Assembly: GCA_016206365.1 (NCBI GenBank)
Contig: JACQRR010000142.1
Location: 1-6,577, forward strand
Direction of reading: 5' to 3'
DNA length: 6,577 bases
Source of the DNA: Candidatus Roizmanbacteria bacterium
GTDB taxonomy: Bacteria > Patescibacteriota > Microgenomatia > UBA1406 > GWC2-37-13
Shown piece by piece: positions 1 through 5,890 of this stretch; position 1 is the first letter of the stretch, and each line of letters opens with the position of its first letter. The notes beneath the pieces are model-generated. The model did not search any database. It was given only the letters and a program-made list of their open reading frames with translations, and was not told the DNA's origin. The position numbers and the translations under genes were made by a program.

Positions 1-88
1 CAGAAAATCAACAAAAAATATAAATTTTATTTATTTTTTTATATTTAATTATTGTTCAATTGTTTCATTTTTATATTGCTATATTGTT
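1..88. other. A/T-rich leader upstream of rtcB
   Basis: This non-coding stretch is almost entirely A and T and leads into the rtcB start. It contains several TATATT-like hexamers, for example 72-77 and 80-85, the latter preceded by TG as in an extended -10. The second would place transcription initiation at or past the ATG at 89, so the first fits better, with an almost leaderless message. No convincing -35 is seen at proper spacing and no Shine-Dalgarno sequence precedes the ATG. Any upstream gene lies outside the window. Confidence 0.35.
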
Positions 89-1528
89 ATGATTTCGGTT
101 AATTATTTTAGATTTAATAAAATTGGTGAGGCGGAGTTTGAAATAAATAAAGATAATACGGGTTCTCATTTGAGGATATTTGCTGATGAACAGTTGTTGA
201 AAACGATGGATGAAGAGGTATTTATCCAAGGAAGAAATGTCGCTCAGCTTCCTGGCCTTGTGGGGCCAGTTTGTATCATGCCGGATGCCCACTCTGGATA
301 TGGAGCCCCAATAGGTACTGTATTCGCTATGGATGCAGAAAAGGGATGTGTTTCTCCAGGCGCCGTCGGATACGATATCAACTGCGGAATGCGTCTAATC
401 ACCACTAATCTATTTTTCGAGGAATTAAAGCCGTCGATAGAAAAACTCATAAATCTTTTATTTGAATATATCCCTGCGGGAGTTGGCAGAAAAGGTTTTT
501 TTAAAATTAATAGAGAAGAATTAAGAAAAATAGTTACAGGAGGTGTCGAATACCTGGTTAAAGAAAAGGGAATAGGTTGGCAGGAAGACATTAAACACAT
601 AGAAGATTCGGGAAAAATTGGAGGTGCAGATTTTTCCTTTGTTTCCGAAGAAGCTATGGAACGTGGGATCAGCCAGCTGGCTACGCTTGGCTCGGGAAAT
701 CACTATCTCGAGATACAAAAGGTTGAAAAAATATTGAATCCAAACATTGCAAAAGAATTGGGGATCAGAGAAAACAATCAGATTGTAGTCATGCTCCATT
801 GTGGTTCGCGGGGATTCGGTCACCAAATTTGCACTGATTATTTAAGAATTTTTGAAGCGCACCTATCTGAGTTTAAGATTGATTTGAATGATAGACAACT
901 GGTTTGTGCGCCCATTCATTCGCAATATGCAAAACAATATCTTTCGGCTATGGCAGCGGCTGCCAACTTTGCCTTTGTCAATAGGGAAGCGATAACCCAT
1001 CGGATAAGAAGTGTTTTTGAAAAAGTTATCGGCAGATCGGCAGAAAAGCTTGAAATGAATCTAGTCTACGATGTGGCTCATAATATTGCCAAGTTTGAAG
1101 AACATAAGATCCCTAATAATATTAAAAAAAACGGGGATCGCAAGCAAAAACATAAAGTACTAGTTCACAGAAAAGGAGCAACAAGATCTTTTCCCAATCA
1201 GCCAGTCATCATCGGAGGTTCTATGGAGACAGGAAGTTATCTTCTAGTCGGTAGCGAGGAGGCGATGAAAAAAACATACGGGTCCACTGCTCATGGTTCT
1301 GGAAGAACAATGTCTCGAGCGAAGGCAAAAAAGATGGTAAACGGGAAAAATTTGTGGCAAAACATGAAAAGCAAAGGAATTATTGTAAGATCTGCTTCTT
1401 GGGCAGGCTTAGCAGAAGAAGCGGGGTTTGCCTACAAAAACATTTCAGATGTGGTAAAATCAGTATCGACAGCAGAACTTTCCCAGCCGGTTGCTTATAT
1501 GAAACCGGTGGGAAACATCAAAGGATAA
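89..1528 (+). CDS. rtcB: RtcB family RNA-splicing ligase
   Basis: This is a 479-residue, full-length RtcB. The family joins RNA 2',3'-cyclic phosphate (or 3'-phosphate) ends to 5'-OH ends, using GTP and Mn2+ through a histidine-GMP intermediate. All hallmark motifs are present: MPDAHSGYGAPIG (64-76), GYDINCGMR with metal ligands D96 and C99, GSGNHYLE (201-208) with N204, H205 and E208, HCGSRG (237-242) with H237, DVAHN with H331, the HRKGATR motif (360-366), and AHGSGRTMSR (401-410), in which H402 matches the histidine that is guanylylated. The ATG at 89 gives the usual short N-terminus before the R-I-F-A segment, although no ribosome binding site is visible. The stop is only 2 bp before the next gene, suggesting co-transcription. 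No archease gene is visible in this window. The assignment is very secure; the RNA substrate is unknown. Confidence 0.97.
   Translation: MISVNYFRFNKIGEAEFEINKDNTGSHLRIFADEQLLKTMDEEVFIQGRNVAQLPGLVGPVCIMPDAHSGYGAPIGTVFAMDAEKGCVSPGAVGYDINCGMRLITTNLFFEELKPSIEKLINLLFEYIPAGVGRKGFFKINREELRKIVTGGVEYLVKEKGIGWQEDIKHIEDSGKIGGADFSFVSEEAMERGISQLATLGSGNHYLEIQKVEKILNPNIAKELGIRENNQIVVMLHCGSRGFGHQICTDYLRIFEAHLSEFKIDLNDRQLVCAPIHSQYAKQYLSAMAAAANFAFVNREAITHRIRSVFEKVIGRSAEKLEMNLVYDVAHNIAKFEEHKIPNNIKKNGDRKQKHKVLVHRKGATRSFPNQPVIIGGSMETGSYLLVGSEEAMKKTYGSTAHGSGRTMSRAKAKKMVNGKNLWQNMKSKGIIVRSASWAGLAEEAGFAYKNISDVVKSVSTAELSQPVAYMKPVGNIKG
1520..1525 (+). promoter_or_regulatory. Ribosome binding site for the ykuK-like gene
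   Basis: AAAGGA ends 5 bp before the ATG at 1531 and overlaps the last codon of rtcB. It is the clearest Shine-Dalgarno-like sequence in the window. It supports the 1531 start over an upstream in-frame ATG at 1354, which would lie deep inside rtcB, and it suggests translational coupling with rtcB. Confidence 0.6.
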
Positions 1529-1530
1529 AT

Positions 1531-2004
1531 ATGTTTTATCATAGCCCCACATACGGAAAAGTCGATCTTGAGAAATTAAAAAACATAATATCTTTTTTTA
1601 TGGCTCAGGATAAGAAAGCAAGATACGAGATTATAGTTGGCACAGATTCTCAAAAAATAAAAAAAGATGTATACGATTATGTCTCTGCCCTTATTGTTCA
1701 TAGAGTGGGGTTTGGAGGCATTTATTTTTGGAAACGACAGATCATAGATAGAAAAATAAGCCTAAGAGAAAGGATATATCAAGAAGCAACAATGTCTTTG
1801 GAGACCTCGGAAAATTTCATCAATTTTTTTAAGGTCAACGGCATCTCAAGATATAATATTCAAATTCATGTTGATATCGGTCACAACGGAGAGACAAGAG
1901 ATATGATCACTGAAGTAGTTGGAATGATAAGGGGAAGCGGTTATGATGTAAAAATCAAACCGGACTCATACGGAGCTTCAAAAGTGGCAGATAGATATAC
2001 TTAA
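1531..2004 (+). CDS. YkuK-family RNase H-like protein (DUF458)
   Basis: The product is 157 residues. It matches the ribonuclease H-like YkuK family (formerly DUF458), named after Bacillus subtilis YkuK, whose biochemical role is not firmly established. Visible family motifs are the opening FYHSPTYGKV, VGTDSQ (36-41), in which an acidic residue ends a beta strand as in RNase H folds, HVDIGHNGETRDMI (113-126), and KPDSYGASKVADR (143-155) near the C-terminus. Conserved acids in these three segments are candidate metal ligands. The frame is open upstream to an ATG at 1354, but that extension lies over rtcB and lacks family similarity, so 1531 is chosen. It starts 2 bp after rtcB, which suggests a shared RNA-processing context by inference. 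The downstream neighbour converges on it. Family membership is secure, function is not. Confidence 0.88.
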   Translation: MFYHSPTYGKVDLEKLKNIISFFMAQDKKARYEIIVGTDSQKIKKDVYDYVSALIVHRVGFGGIYFWKRQIIDRKISLRERIYQEATMSLETSENFINFFKVNGISRYNIQIHVDIGHNGETRDMITEVVGMIRGSGYDVKIKPDSYGASKVADRYT

Positions 2005-2009
2005 AAAAT

Positions 2010-2037
2010 CTCAAGACTCAAATCTCAAATCTCAAAA
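2010..2037. repeat. Four-copy heptamer tandem repeat (CTCAAAT-type)
   Basis: Four consecutive 7-bp units, CTCAAGA, CTCAAAT, CTCAAAT and CTCAAAA, share CTCAA at an exact 7-bp period (2010, 2017, 2024, 2031). The array fills most of the gap between the converging ykuK-like and Lon-like genes and ends directly at the minus-strand stop codon (2038-2040). It forms no strong hairpin, so it does not look like an intrinsic terminator. Confidence 0.8.
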
Positions 2038-3108
2038 CTAACTCAGGAATTCTTTAAGATTAGATTCGTCGATTGTGAAACTTTGTCCTTGGCCTGCAAT
2101 AATATTAAATGCTACTTTGCGTACTATACCCTCGATATTTCTCTCAAGCGATCGAATGCCAGCATCAAAGCCAAGCGGCCTGATAATTTTGTGCCAGGAA
2201 GTATCGTCGATTTTAAGATTGTCTTGGGTCAATCCGGCGTTTCTGAGATAACGAGGTAAAACAAAATTTTTTCCTATCATCACTTTTTCTTCATCCGTAT
2301 ACGATGGCATCTGGATAACTTCAAGCCTGTCCATGACCGCAGTTGAGATATTATTGGTATTGTTGGCTGTTGTAACAAACAAAATTTGTGAAAGATCGAA
2401 TGGATAATCGATAAAATAATCCACAAAATTGCTATTTTGTTCAGGATCGAGTAGTTCGACCAAGACACCCATGACCGAGGCGCGCGACTCTGGCGTTATT
2501 CGATCCAGCTCATCAAGAAGAATTACCGGGTTTTTAACTTCGGCCCTCCGCAATGCTCTTATGATCATTCCCGGCTCTGATTCCGGGGTGGTTTTTGATT
2601 GACCTCGCAGATCCAGCGCCGAAGACAACCCCCCAAAAGGGATGCGCATGAATTTTCGACCCAAAGCTTCGGCAATCGATTGAGCGATGGTTGTCTTACC
2701 CGTGCCTACCAGACCTATAAAAAAAAGTTGAGGAGCGTGGGGTGTGCTAGTGGGCATTTTTTGTTTTTGGATAATAAGGACAGAGAGATACTCGAGGATA
2801 CGCTGTTTAATTTTTGCCAAGCCATAGTGATTTTTGTCAAGAATCTCTTTTACCTTTTGGATATCAAGAATATCTTCGGTTTTTTTGTTCCAGGGAAGGG
2901 TTGTAATCCAGTCGATGTATTTTGCTGTGATATCTATCTGTGATAGATTGCCTCCATATTTTAAGGTGAGTGCGATTCGATCAATTTGGTGAACTGCCTT
3001 TTCCCGCAGATTAGCAGGTAGATCTGCTGACTGCAAACGATCTCTTAATTTTTCAACCTCTGATGATCCATTAGAAGTATCCATAATCTTAGCAGACAAA
3101 TTATCCAC
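2038..3108 (-). CDS. Lon-type AAA+ ATPase lacking the protease domain
   Basis: The 356-residue product aligns with the middle of bacterial Lon: a helical segment (about 17-72, ending in YIDWITTLPWN), HYGLAKIKQRILEYL (94-108), and the AAA+ module. ATPase motifs are Walker A GLVGTGKTT (132-140, K138), Walker B VILLDE (195-200), a sensor 1 region TTANN (246-250), an arginine finger in MDRLEVI (R261), and sensor 2 in AGIRSLER (R319). It stops right after the small AAA+ subdomain, so the Ser-Lys protease domain is absent, and the N-terminal LON substrate domain is absent too. The segment that reads RTYIGSMPG in E. coli Lon reads KTTPESEPG here (172-180), removing the pore-loop tyrosine. Proteolysis is therefore not expected; a remodelling or regulatory role is inference. 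The listed start is GTG; an ATG at 3082-3084 (348 residues) is equally plausible. It diverges from groES. Confidence 0.9.
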   Translation of the reverse strand: MDNLSAKIMDTSNGSSEVEKLRDRLQSADLPANLREKAVHQIDRIALTLKYGGNLSQIDITAKYIDWITTLPWNKKTEDILDIQKVKEILDKNHYGLAKIKQRILEYLSVLIIQKQKMPTSTPHAPQLFFIGLVGTGKTTIAQSIAEALGRKFMRIPFGGLSSALDLRGQSKTTPESEPGMIIRALRRAEVKNPVILLDELDRITPESRASVMGVLVELLDPEQNSNFVDYFIDYPFDLSQILFVTTANNTNNISTAVMDRLEVIQMPSYTDEEKVMIGKNFVLPRYLRNAGLTQDNLKIDDTSWHKIIRPLGFDAGIRSLERNIEGIVRKVAFNIIAGQGQSFTIDESNLKEFLS

Positions 3109-3137
3109 TTGACAAATCGAAATTTTTTTTATAAAGT
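3109..3137 (+). promoter_or_regulatory. Predicted sigma70-type promoter of groES(groEL)
   Basis: A perfect -35 hexamer TTGACA (3109-3114) is followed after 17 bp by TAAAGT (3132-3137), four of six matches to the -10 consensus; TATAAA at 3130-3135 is an alternative with a 15-bp spacer. Initiation near 3144 would give a leader of roughly 70 nt. The -35 abuts the GTG start of the divergent Lon-like gene, so the two transcription units may share control. No CIRCE (HrcA) inverted repeat is seen. Confidence 0.6.
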
Positions 3138-3154
3138 ATTGTTACAAAAATTTC

Positions 3155-3179
3155 GTCCCGGACTTGATTCGGGATCCCG
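3155..3179. repeat. REP-like G/C-rich hairpin in the groES leader
   Basis: In an otherwise A/T-rich spacer, 3155-3162 (GTCCCGGA) can pair with 3168-3175 (TTCGGGAT), giving an 8-bp stem with two G-U pairs around the loop CTTGA. Overlapping it is the perfect 10-bp palindrome CGGGATCCCG (3170-3179), which allows an alternative fold. It lies between the predicted groES promoter and its start codon, so it would be in the 5' leader. It resembles dispersed REP-like elements seen in many bacteria; a leader regulatory stem is the alternative. Confidence 0.55.
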
Positions 3180-3215
3180 GTAAAATCAGTTTATAAGTTT
3201 TTTTTAAAAAAATCT

Positions 3216-3518
3216 ATGGCAAAACAGAAACACAATATTCAACCTCTTTTTGATTATGTATTAGTAAAACCTCTCGAACAAACCCAAACCACTCCTTCGG
3301 GTATCGTCTTACCGGATACGGCAAAAGAAAAACCTCAAATCGGTCAAGTTATGGCGGTTGGACCGGGATCAATGAATGATTCTGGAAAAGTGTTTCCTAT
3401 GAAAGTTAAGGTGGGTCAAAAAGTTCTCTACAAAAAATGGGGAGGAAATGAAGTGAAAGTTGGAAGTGAAGAATGGTTGTTGATAGAGCAGAAAGATGTA
3501 ATGGCGGTATTACAATAA
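3216..3518 (+). CDS. groES: Co-chaperonin GroES (Hsp10)
   Basis: The product is 100 residues, the normal length for GroES, which forms the heptameric lid of the GroEL folding chamber in the cytoplasm. It shows IQPLFDYVLVKP near the N-terminus, the mobile loop with the GroEL-contacting hydrophobic tripeptide in TPSGIVLPDTA (about 26-36), the beta strand GQVMAVGPG, the segment VKVGQKVLYKKWGG that corresponds to family VKVGDxVxFxxxxG, and a C-terminal strand ending EQKDVMAVLQ. The ATG at 3216 gives the typical MAKQ-like start. The sequence just before it is T- and A-runs with no Shine-Dalgarno motif. It sits upstream of groEL on the same strand, separated by 103 bp. The identification is secure. 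Confidence 0.97.
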   Translation: MAKQKHNIQPLFDYVLVKPLEQTQTTPSGIVLPDTAKEKPQIGQVMAVGPGSMNDSGKVFPMKVKVGQKVLYKKWGGNEVKVGSEEWLLIEQKDVMAVLQ

Positions 3519-3621
3519 GAATTTCCACGAATGATAGCTAATTTTCGCTAATTTTAGAATACGTGGTAATTTGCTATGATTAGCGGTAATTCTATTATTA
3601 TAAGTTAGTTTTATTATTAAT
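3519..3621 (+). promoter_or_regulatory. groES-groEL spacer with repeats and extended -10
   Basis: This 103-bp gap holds two direct copies of GCTAATTTT (3537-3545, 3547-3555), a reverse copy ATTAGC (3579-3584), two GGTAATT copies 20 bp apart (3565-3571, 3585-3591), and a long-range CCACG/CGTGG pairing (3525-3529 with 3562-3566). TGCTATGAT at 3572-3580 fits an extended -10 promoter, with initiation near 3587, about 35 nt before groEL; no good -35 is seen. It may be a second promoter and operator for groEL, or an mRNA processing region. No Shine-Dalgarno sequence precedes the groEL ATG. Confidence 0.45.
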
Positions 3622-5253
3622 ATGGCAAAGCAACTAAAATTTTCTGAAGACGCAAGGCAAAAACTTGCCAAGGGAGTTAATATTTTAGCAAAGGCGGTTG
3701 TGACAACTTTAGGTCCTCGAGGAAGAAACGTCGCACTAGATCGCAAGTGGGGTGCGCCAAATGTCGTACATGACGGCGTTTCCGTGGCAAAAGAGATCGA
3801 ACTTGAGGATCCATTTGAAAACATGGGTGCACAACTTGTCAAGGAGGCGGCTTCAAAAACCAACGATGTAGCGGGTGATGGTACTACTACATCGACACTA
3901 CTTACGCAAACGATGGTCAATTACGGTTTAAAAAATATTACTGCAGGCTCCAACCCCATGATCTTAAAAAAAGGAATAGAGATTGCTGTTGAAGAAGTTG
4001 TCAGCCAAGTAAAAAAAATGGCTAAAAAAGTATCGATTAGCAATGAAGAAGAGATTGTTCAGATAGCGACCATTTCAGCGGCCGATCAACAGATTGGAAA
4101 ACTGATTGCCGAAGCAATCCGTAAGGTTGGCAAAGATGGTGTTGTCACAGTTGAAGAAGGAAAGGGTCTGCAGATGGAGATACAGTACAAGGAGGGGATG
4201 GAGTTTGATCGAGGCTATGCTTCTCCTTATTTTGTCACCGAACCTGATAAAATGGTAGCGGAAGTTGAGGATGCCTATATTTTGATCACCGACAAAAAAA
4301 TCTCGGCTGTATCAGACCTTCTTCCTTTTTTGGAGAAGTTTGTCAAAGTCTCTAAAAATTTGGTGATAATCGCTGACGAAGTCGAGGGAGAAGCATTGGC
4401 GACTTTGGTTGTCAATAAATTGAGAGGGACTTTTAATGCACTCGTTGTCAAAGCGCCTGGTTTTGGCGATAGAAGAAAAGAGATGCTTGAAGATGTTGCT
4501 ATTCTAACAGGCGGGACAGTCATCTCGGAAGATTTAGGAAAAAAACTCGATAATATCGAGGTTGACGACTGTGGAAGAGCTGATAAAGTATGGTCGGACA
4601 AGGAAAATTGCCGAATCATAGGCGGAAAAGGCGACTCGGTCAAGATAAAAGCTAGAGTGGCTCAAATAAGACGCGAGATCGAAGAATCTACGTCTGATTT
4701 TGATAAGGAAAAACTGCAAGAGAGATTGGCAAAACTATCAGGTGGTGTAGCGGTAATAAACGTAGGTGCAGCTACCGAAGTAGAGATGAAGGAAAAGAAA
4801 GAGAGAGTCAACGACGCTGTCGCCGCAACCAAAGCCGCTTTGGAGGAAGGAATTGTTGCCGGAGGTGGCGTGGCACTTCTTCAAGCGCGAAAAGGTTTGG
4901 CGGATCTAAAAAAGAAGATGGAGTTTGATGAGGAAAAGACAGGTGTAGATATTGTCTATCGCTCGCTAGCCGAGCCGTTGAAGATGATCGCAGCCAACTC
5001 AGGAGCCGACGCTGGATGGGTACTTAGAAAAGTGGAGGAAGCCAAAAACGGCGACTATGGCTTTGACGCCTTGACCTTGGAGTTTGGTTCGATGTTTAAA
5101 CGGGGCATTATAGACCCGGCCAAGGTGGTTCGCTCAGCTCTTGAGAATGCCTCATCGGTTGCTACGATGGTCTTGACCACGGAGGCATTGATTACCGATC
5201 TTCCAGAAAAAGAAAAGGCAATGCCGGCTACACCACAGATGCCGGAATATTAA
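3622..5253 (+). CDS. groEL: Chaperonin GroEL (Hsp60)
   Basis: The 543-residue product is a full-length group I chaperonin, which forms double heptameric rings and folds proteins using ATP together with GroES. ATP-site motifs are intact: LGPRGRNV (30-37), DGVSVAKEIELEDPFENMGAQ (from D51), GDGTTT with D86, and VGAATEVEMKEKKERVNDA, which holds the ATP-hydrolysis aspartate equivalent to E. coli D398. Apical substrate-binding residues Y199, Y203 and F204 are conserved in FDRGYASPYF. Position 50 is His where E. coli has Lys. The C-terminus ends AMPATPQMPEY instead of the Gly-Gly-Met repeat tail of E. coli GroEL. The stop lies 2 bp from the stop of the converging kinase gene, and no intrinsic terminator is seen there. 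The identification is very secure. Confidence 0.98.
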   Translation: MAKQLKFSEDARQKLAKGVNILAKAVVTTLGPRGRNVALDRKWGAPNVVHDGVSVAKEIELEDPFENMGAQLVKEAASKTNDVAGDGTTTSTLLTQTMVNYGLKNITAGSNPMILKKGIEIAVEEVVSQVKKMAKKVSISNEEEIVQIATISAADQQIGKLIAEAIRKVGKDGVVTVEEGKGLQMEIQYKEGMEFDRGYASPYFVTEPDKMVAEVEDAYILITDKKISAVSDLLPFLEKFVKVSKNLVIIADEVEGEALATLVVNKLRGTFNALVVKAPGFGDRRKEMLEDVAILTGGTVISEDLGKKLDNIEVDDCGRADKVWSDKENCRIIGGKGDSVKIKARVAQIRREIEESTSDFDKEKLQERLAKLSGGVAVINVGAATEVEMKEKKERVNDAVAATKAALEEGIVAGGGVALLQARKGLADLKKKMEFDEEKTGVDIVYRSLAEPLKMIAANSGADAGWVLRKVEEAKNGDYGFDALTLEFGSMFKRGIIDPAKVVRSALENASSVATMVLTTEALITDLPEKEKAMPATPQMPEY

Positions 5254-5255
5254 AA

Positions 5256-5849
5256 TTAATCTATGCTTCTCATAATCCGTTTAGGAAGTGTGTGAAAAGG
5301 GCGTGACTGTATGCATGGAATGCTTAATTTGCGCGCTTGCTGAAGTATAAACAAACCATTATAATAAGCATGACGTAACTGATTTTGAAAAATATTTTCG
5401 GCCGGAAGAACTTTCTGCTTGTCTCTATATTTGATAGCATCTCTTATCCTTTCTAGGTTTTTCTCATATACGCAGACTGCTTTAATTTTTTTGTCTTTTT
5501 TCAAAAGATCATTGACGAACTTTGGCGTCAGATCATCTCCCTCTACTATTACTCTTTTTTTGAGCTTCAAATATGTTTTTATTCGCTTGAAAGACATTTT
5601 ACATATATGGTTACTTATTTTTTGGTGAATTTTAATTAACTCTTGATCGGTTTTTTGATAGATTTGTTCATCCAATAAGAGCCTTATGAATGACGGGCTT
5701 GCTTTATCGGGTTTTTTTTGTAACTCTAATCTAAAATCATCTAGATGAATACAGTCTGTACCCAATTGTTTAGCCAGCTTATCAGCCGCAACTGTTTTGC
5801 CTGTTGCCGAACCACCGAGAATCATAAGGATAAGCCAGTCGTTTTTCAT
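5256..5849 (-). CDS. Small P-loop kinase of unknown substrate
   Basis: The product is 197 residues. It starts with a hydrophobic strand running into a Walker A motif GGSATGKT (12-19, K18). IHLDDFR (34-40) follows, with an acidic pair placed as in small-molecule kinases, and then VIVEGDD (100-106), a strand ending in acids that may form the Walker B or substrate site. A basic helix with RIRDAIKYRDK (134-144) could be the lid that contacts ATP phosphates. The ending SRPFHTLPKRI resembles the C-terminal strand and helix of uncharacterised kinases annotated as 2-phosphoglycerate kinase-like or P-loop NTPase. No substrate can be assigned from sequence. The ATG at 5847-5849 begins just before the P-loop strand and is the natural start. 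It converges tightly on groEL and diverges from the next gene, with 41 bp between starts. Confidence 0.75.
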   Translation of the reverse strand: MKNDWLILMILGGSATGKTVAADKLAKQLGTDCIHLDDFRLELQKKPDKASPSFIRLLLDEQIYQKTDQELIKIHQKISNHICKMSFKRIKTYLKLKKRVIVEGDDLTPKFVNDLLKKDKKIKAVCVYEKNLERIRDAIKYRDKQKVLPAENIFQNQLRHAYYNGLFILQQARKLSIPCIQSRPFHTLPKRIMRSID

Positions 5850-5860
5850 GGATGTTAGAC

Positions 5861-5866
5861 TATAAT
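5861..5866 (+). promoter_or_regulatory. Predicted -10 box for the HAD/LAGLIDADG gene
   Basis: A perfect TATAAT lies 24 bp before the ATG at 5891, and initiation near 5873 would give a leader of about 18 nt. No clear -35 is found 16-18 bp upstream, where the sequence belongs to the kinase start. On the minus strand the overlapping TATATT/TATTAT could serve the kinase gene, so the 41-bp divergent gap may hold back-to-back promoters. No Shine-Dalgarno sequence precedes the ATG. Confidence 0.4.
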
Positions 5867-5890
5867 ATACAAAATTGCTTTTTTTAAATC

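Noticed and set aside
13..39. A/T-only inverted repeat (AAAAAATA with TATTTTTT) as a terminator of an upstream gene
   Set aside because: The stem has no G/C pairs, the loop is 11 bp, and such pairing is expected by chance in nearly pure A/T sequence.
1354..1530. Longer start for the ykuK-like gene inside rtcB
   Set aside because: The extra residues lie over the conserved rtcB 3' end in another frame and do not resemble the family; the ATG at 1531 has a Shine-Dalgarno motif and gives the family-typical start.
2599..2943. 114-residue plus-strand open frame
   Set aside because: It is antisense to the well-conserved Lon-like AAA+ gene and has no recognisable motif.
3109..3215. CIRCE/HrcA operator before groES
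   Set aside because: The TTAGCACTC-type inverted repeat with a 9-bp spacer is absent here and in the groES-groEL gap; the palindrome present is of a different type.
4275..4643. 122-residue minus-strand open frame within groEL
   Set aside because: It is a Ser-rich shadow of the groEL coding strand with no motif of its own.
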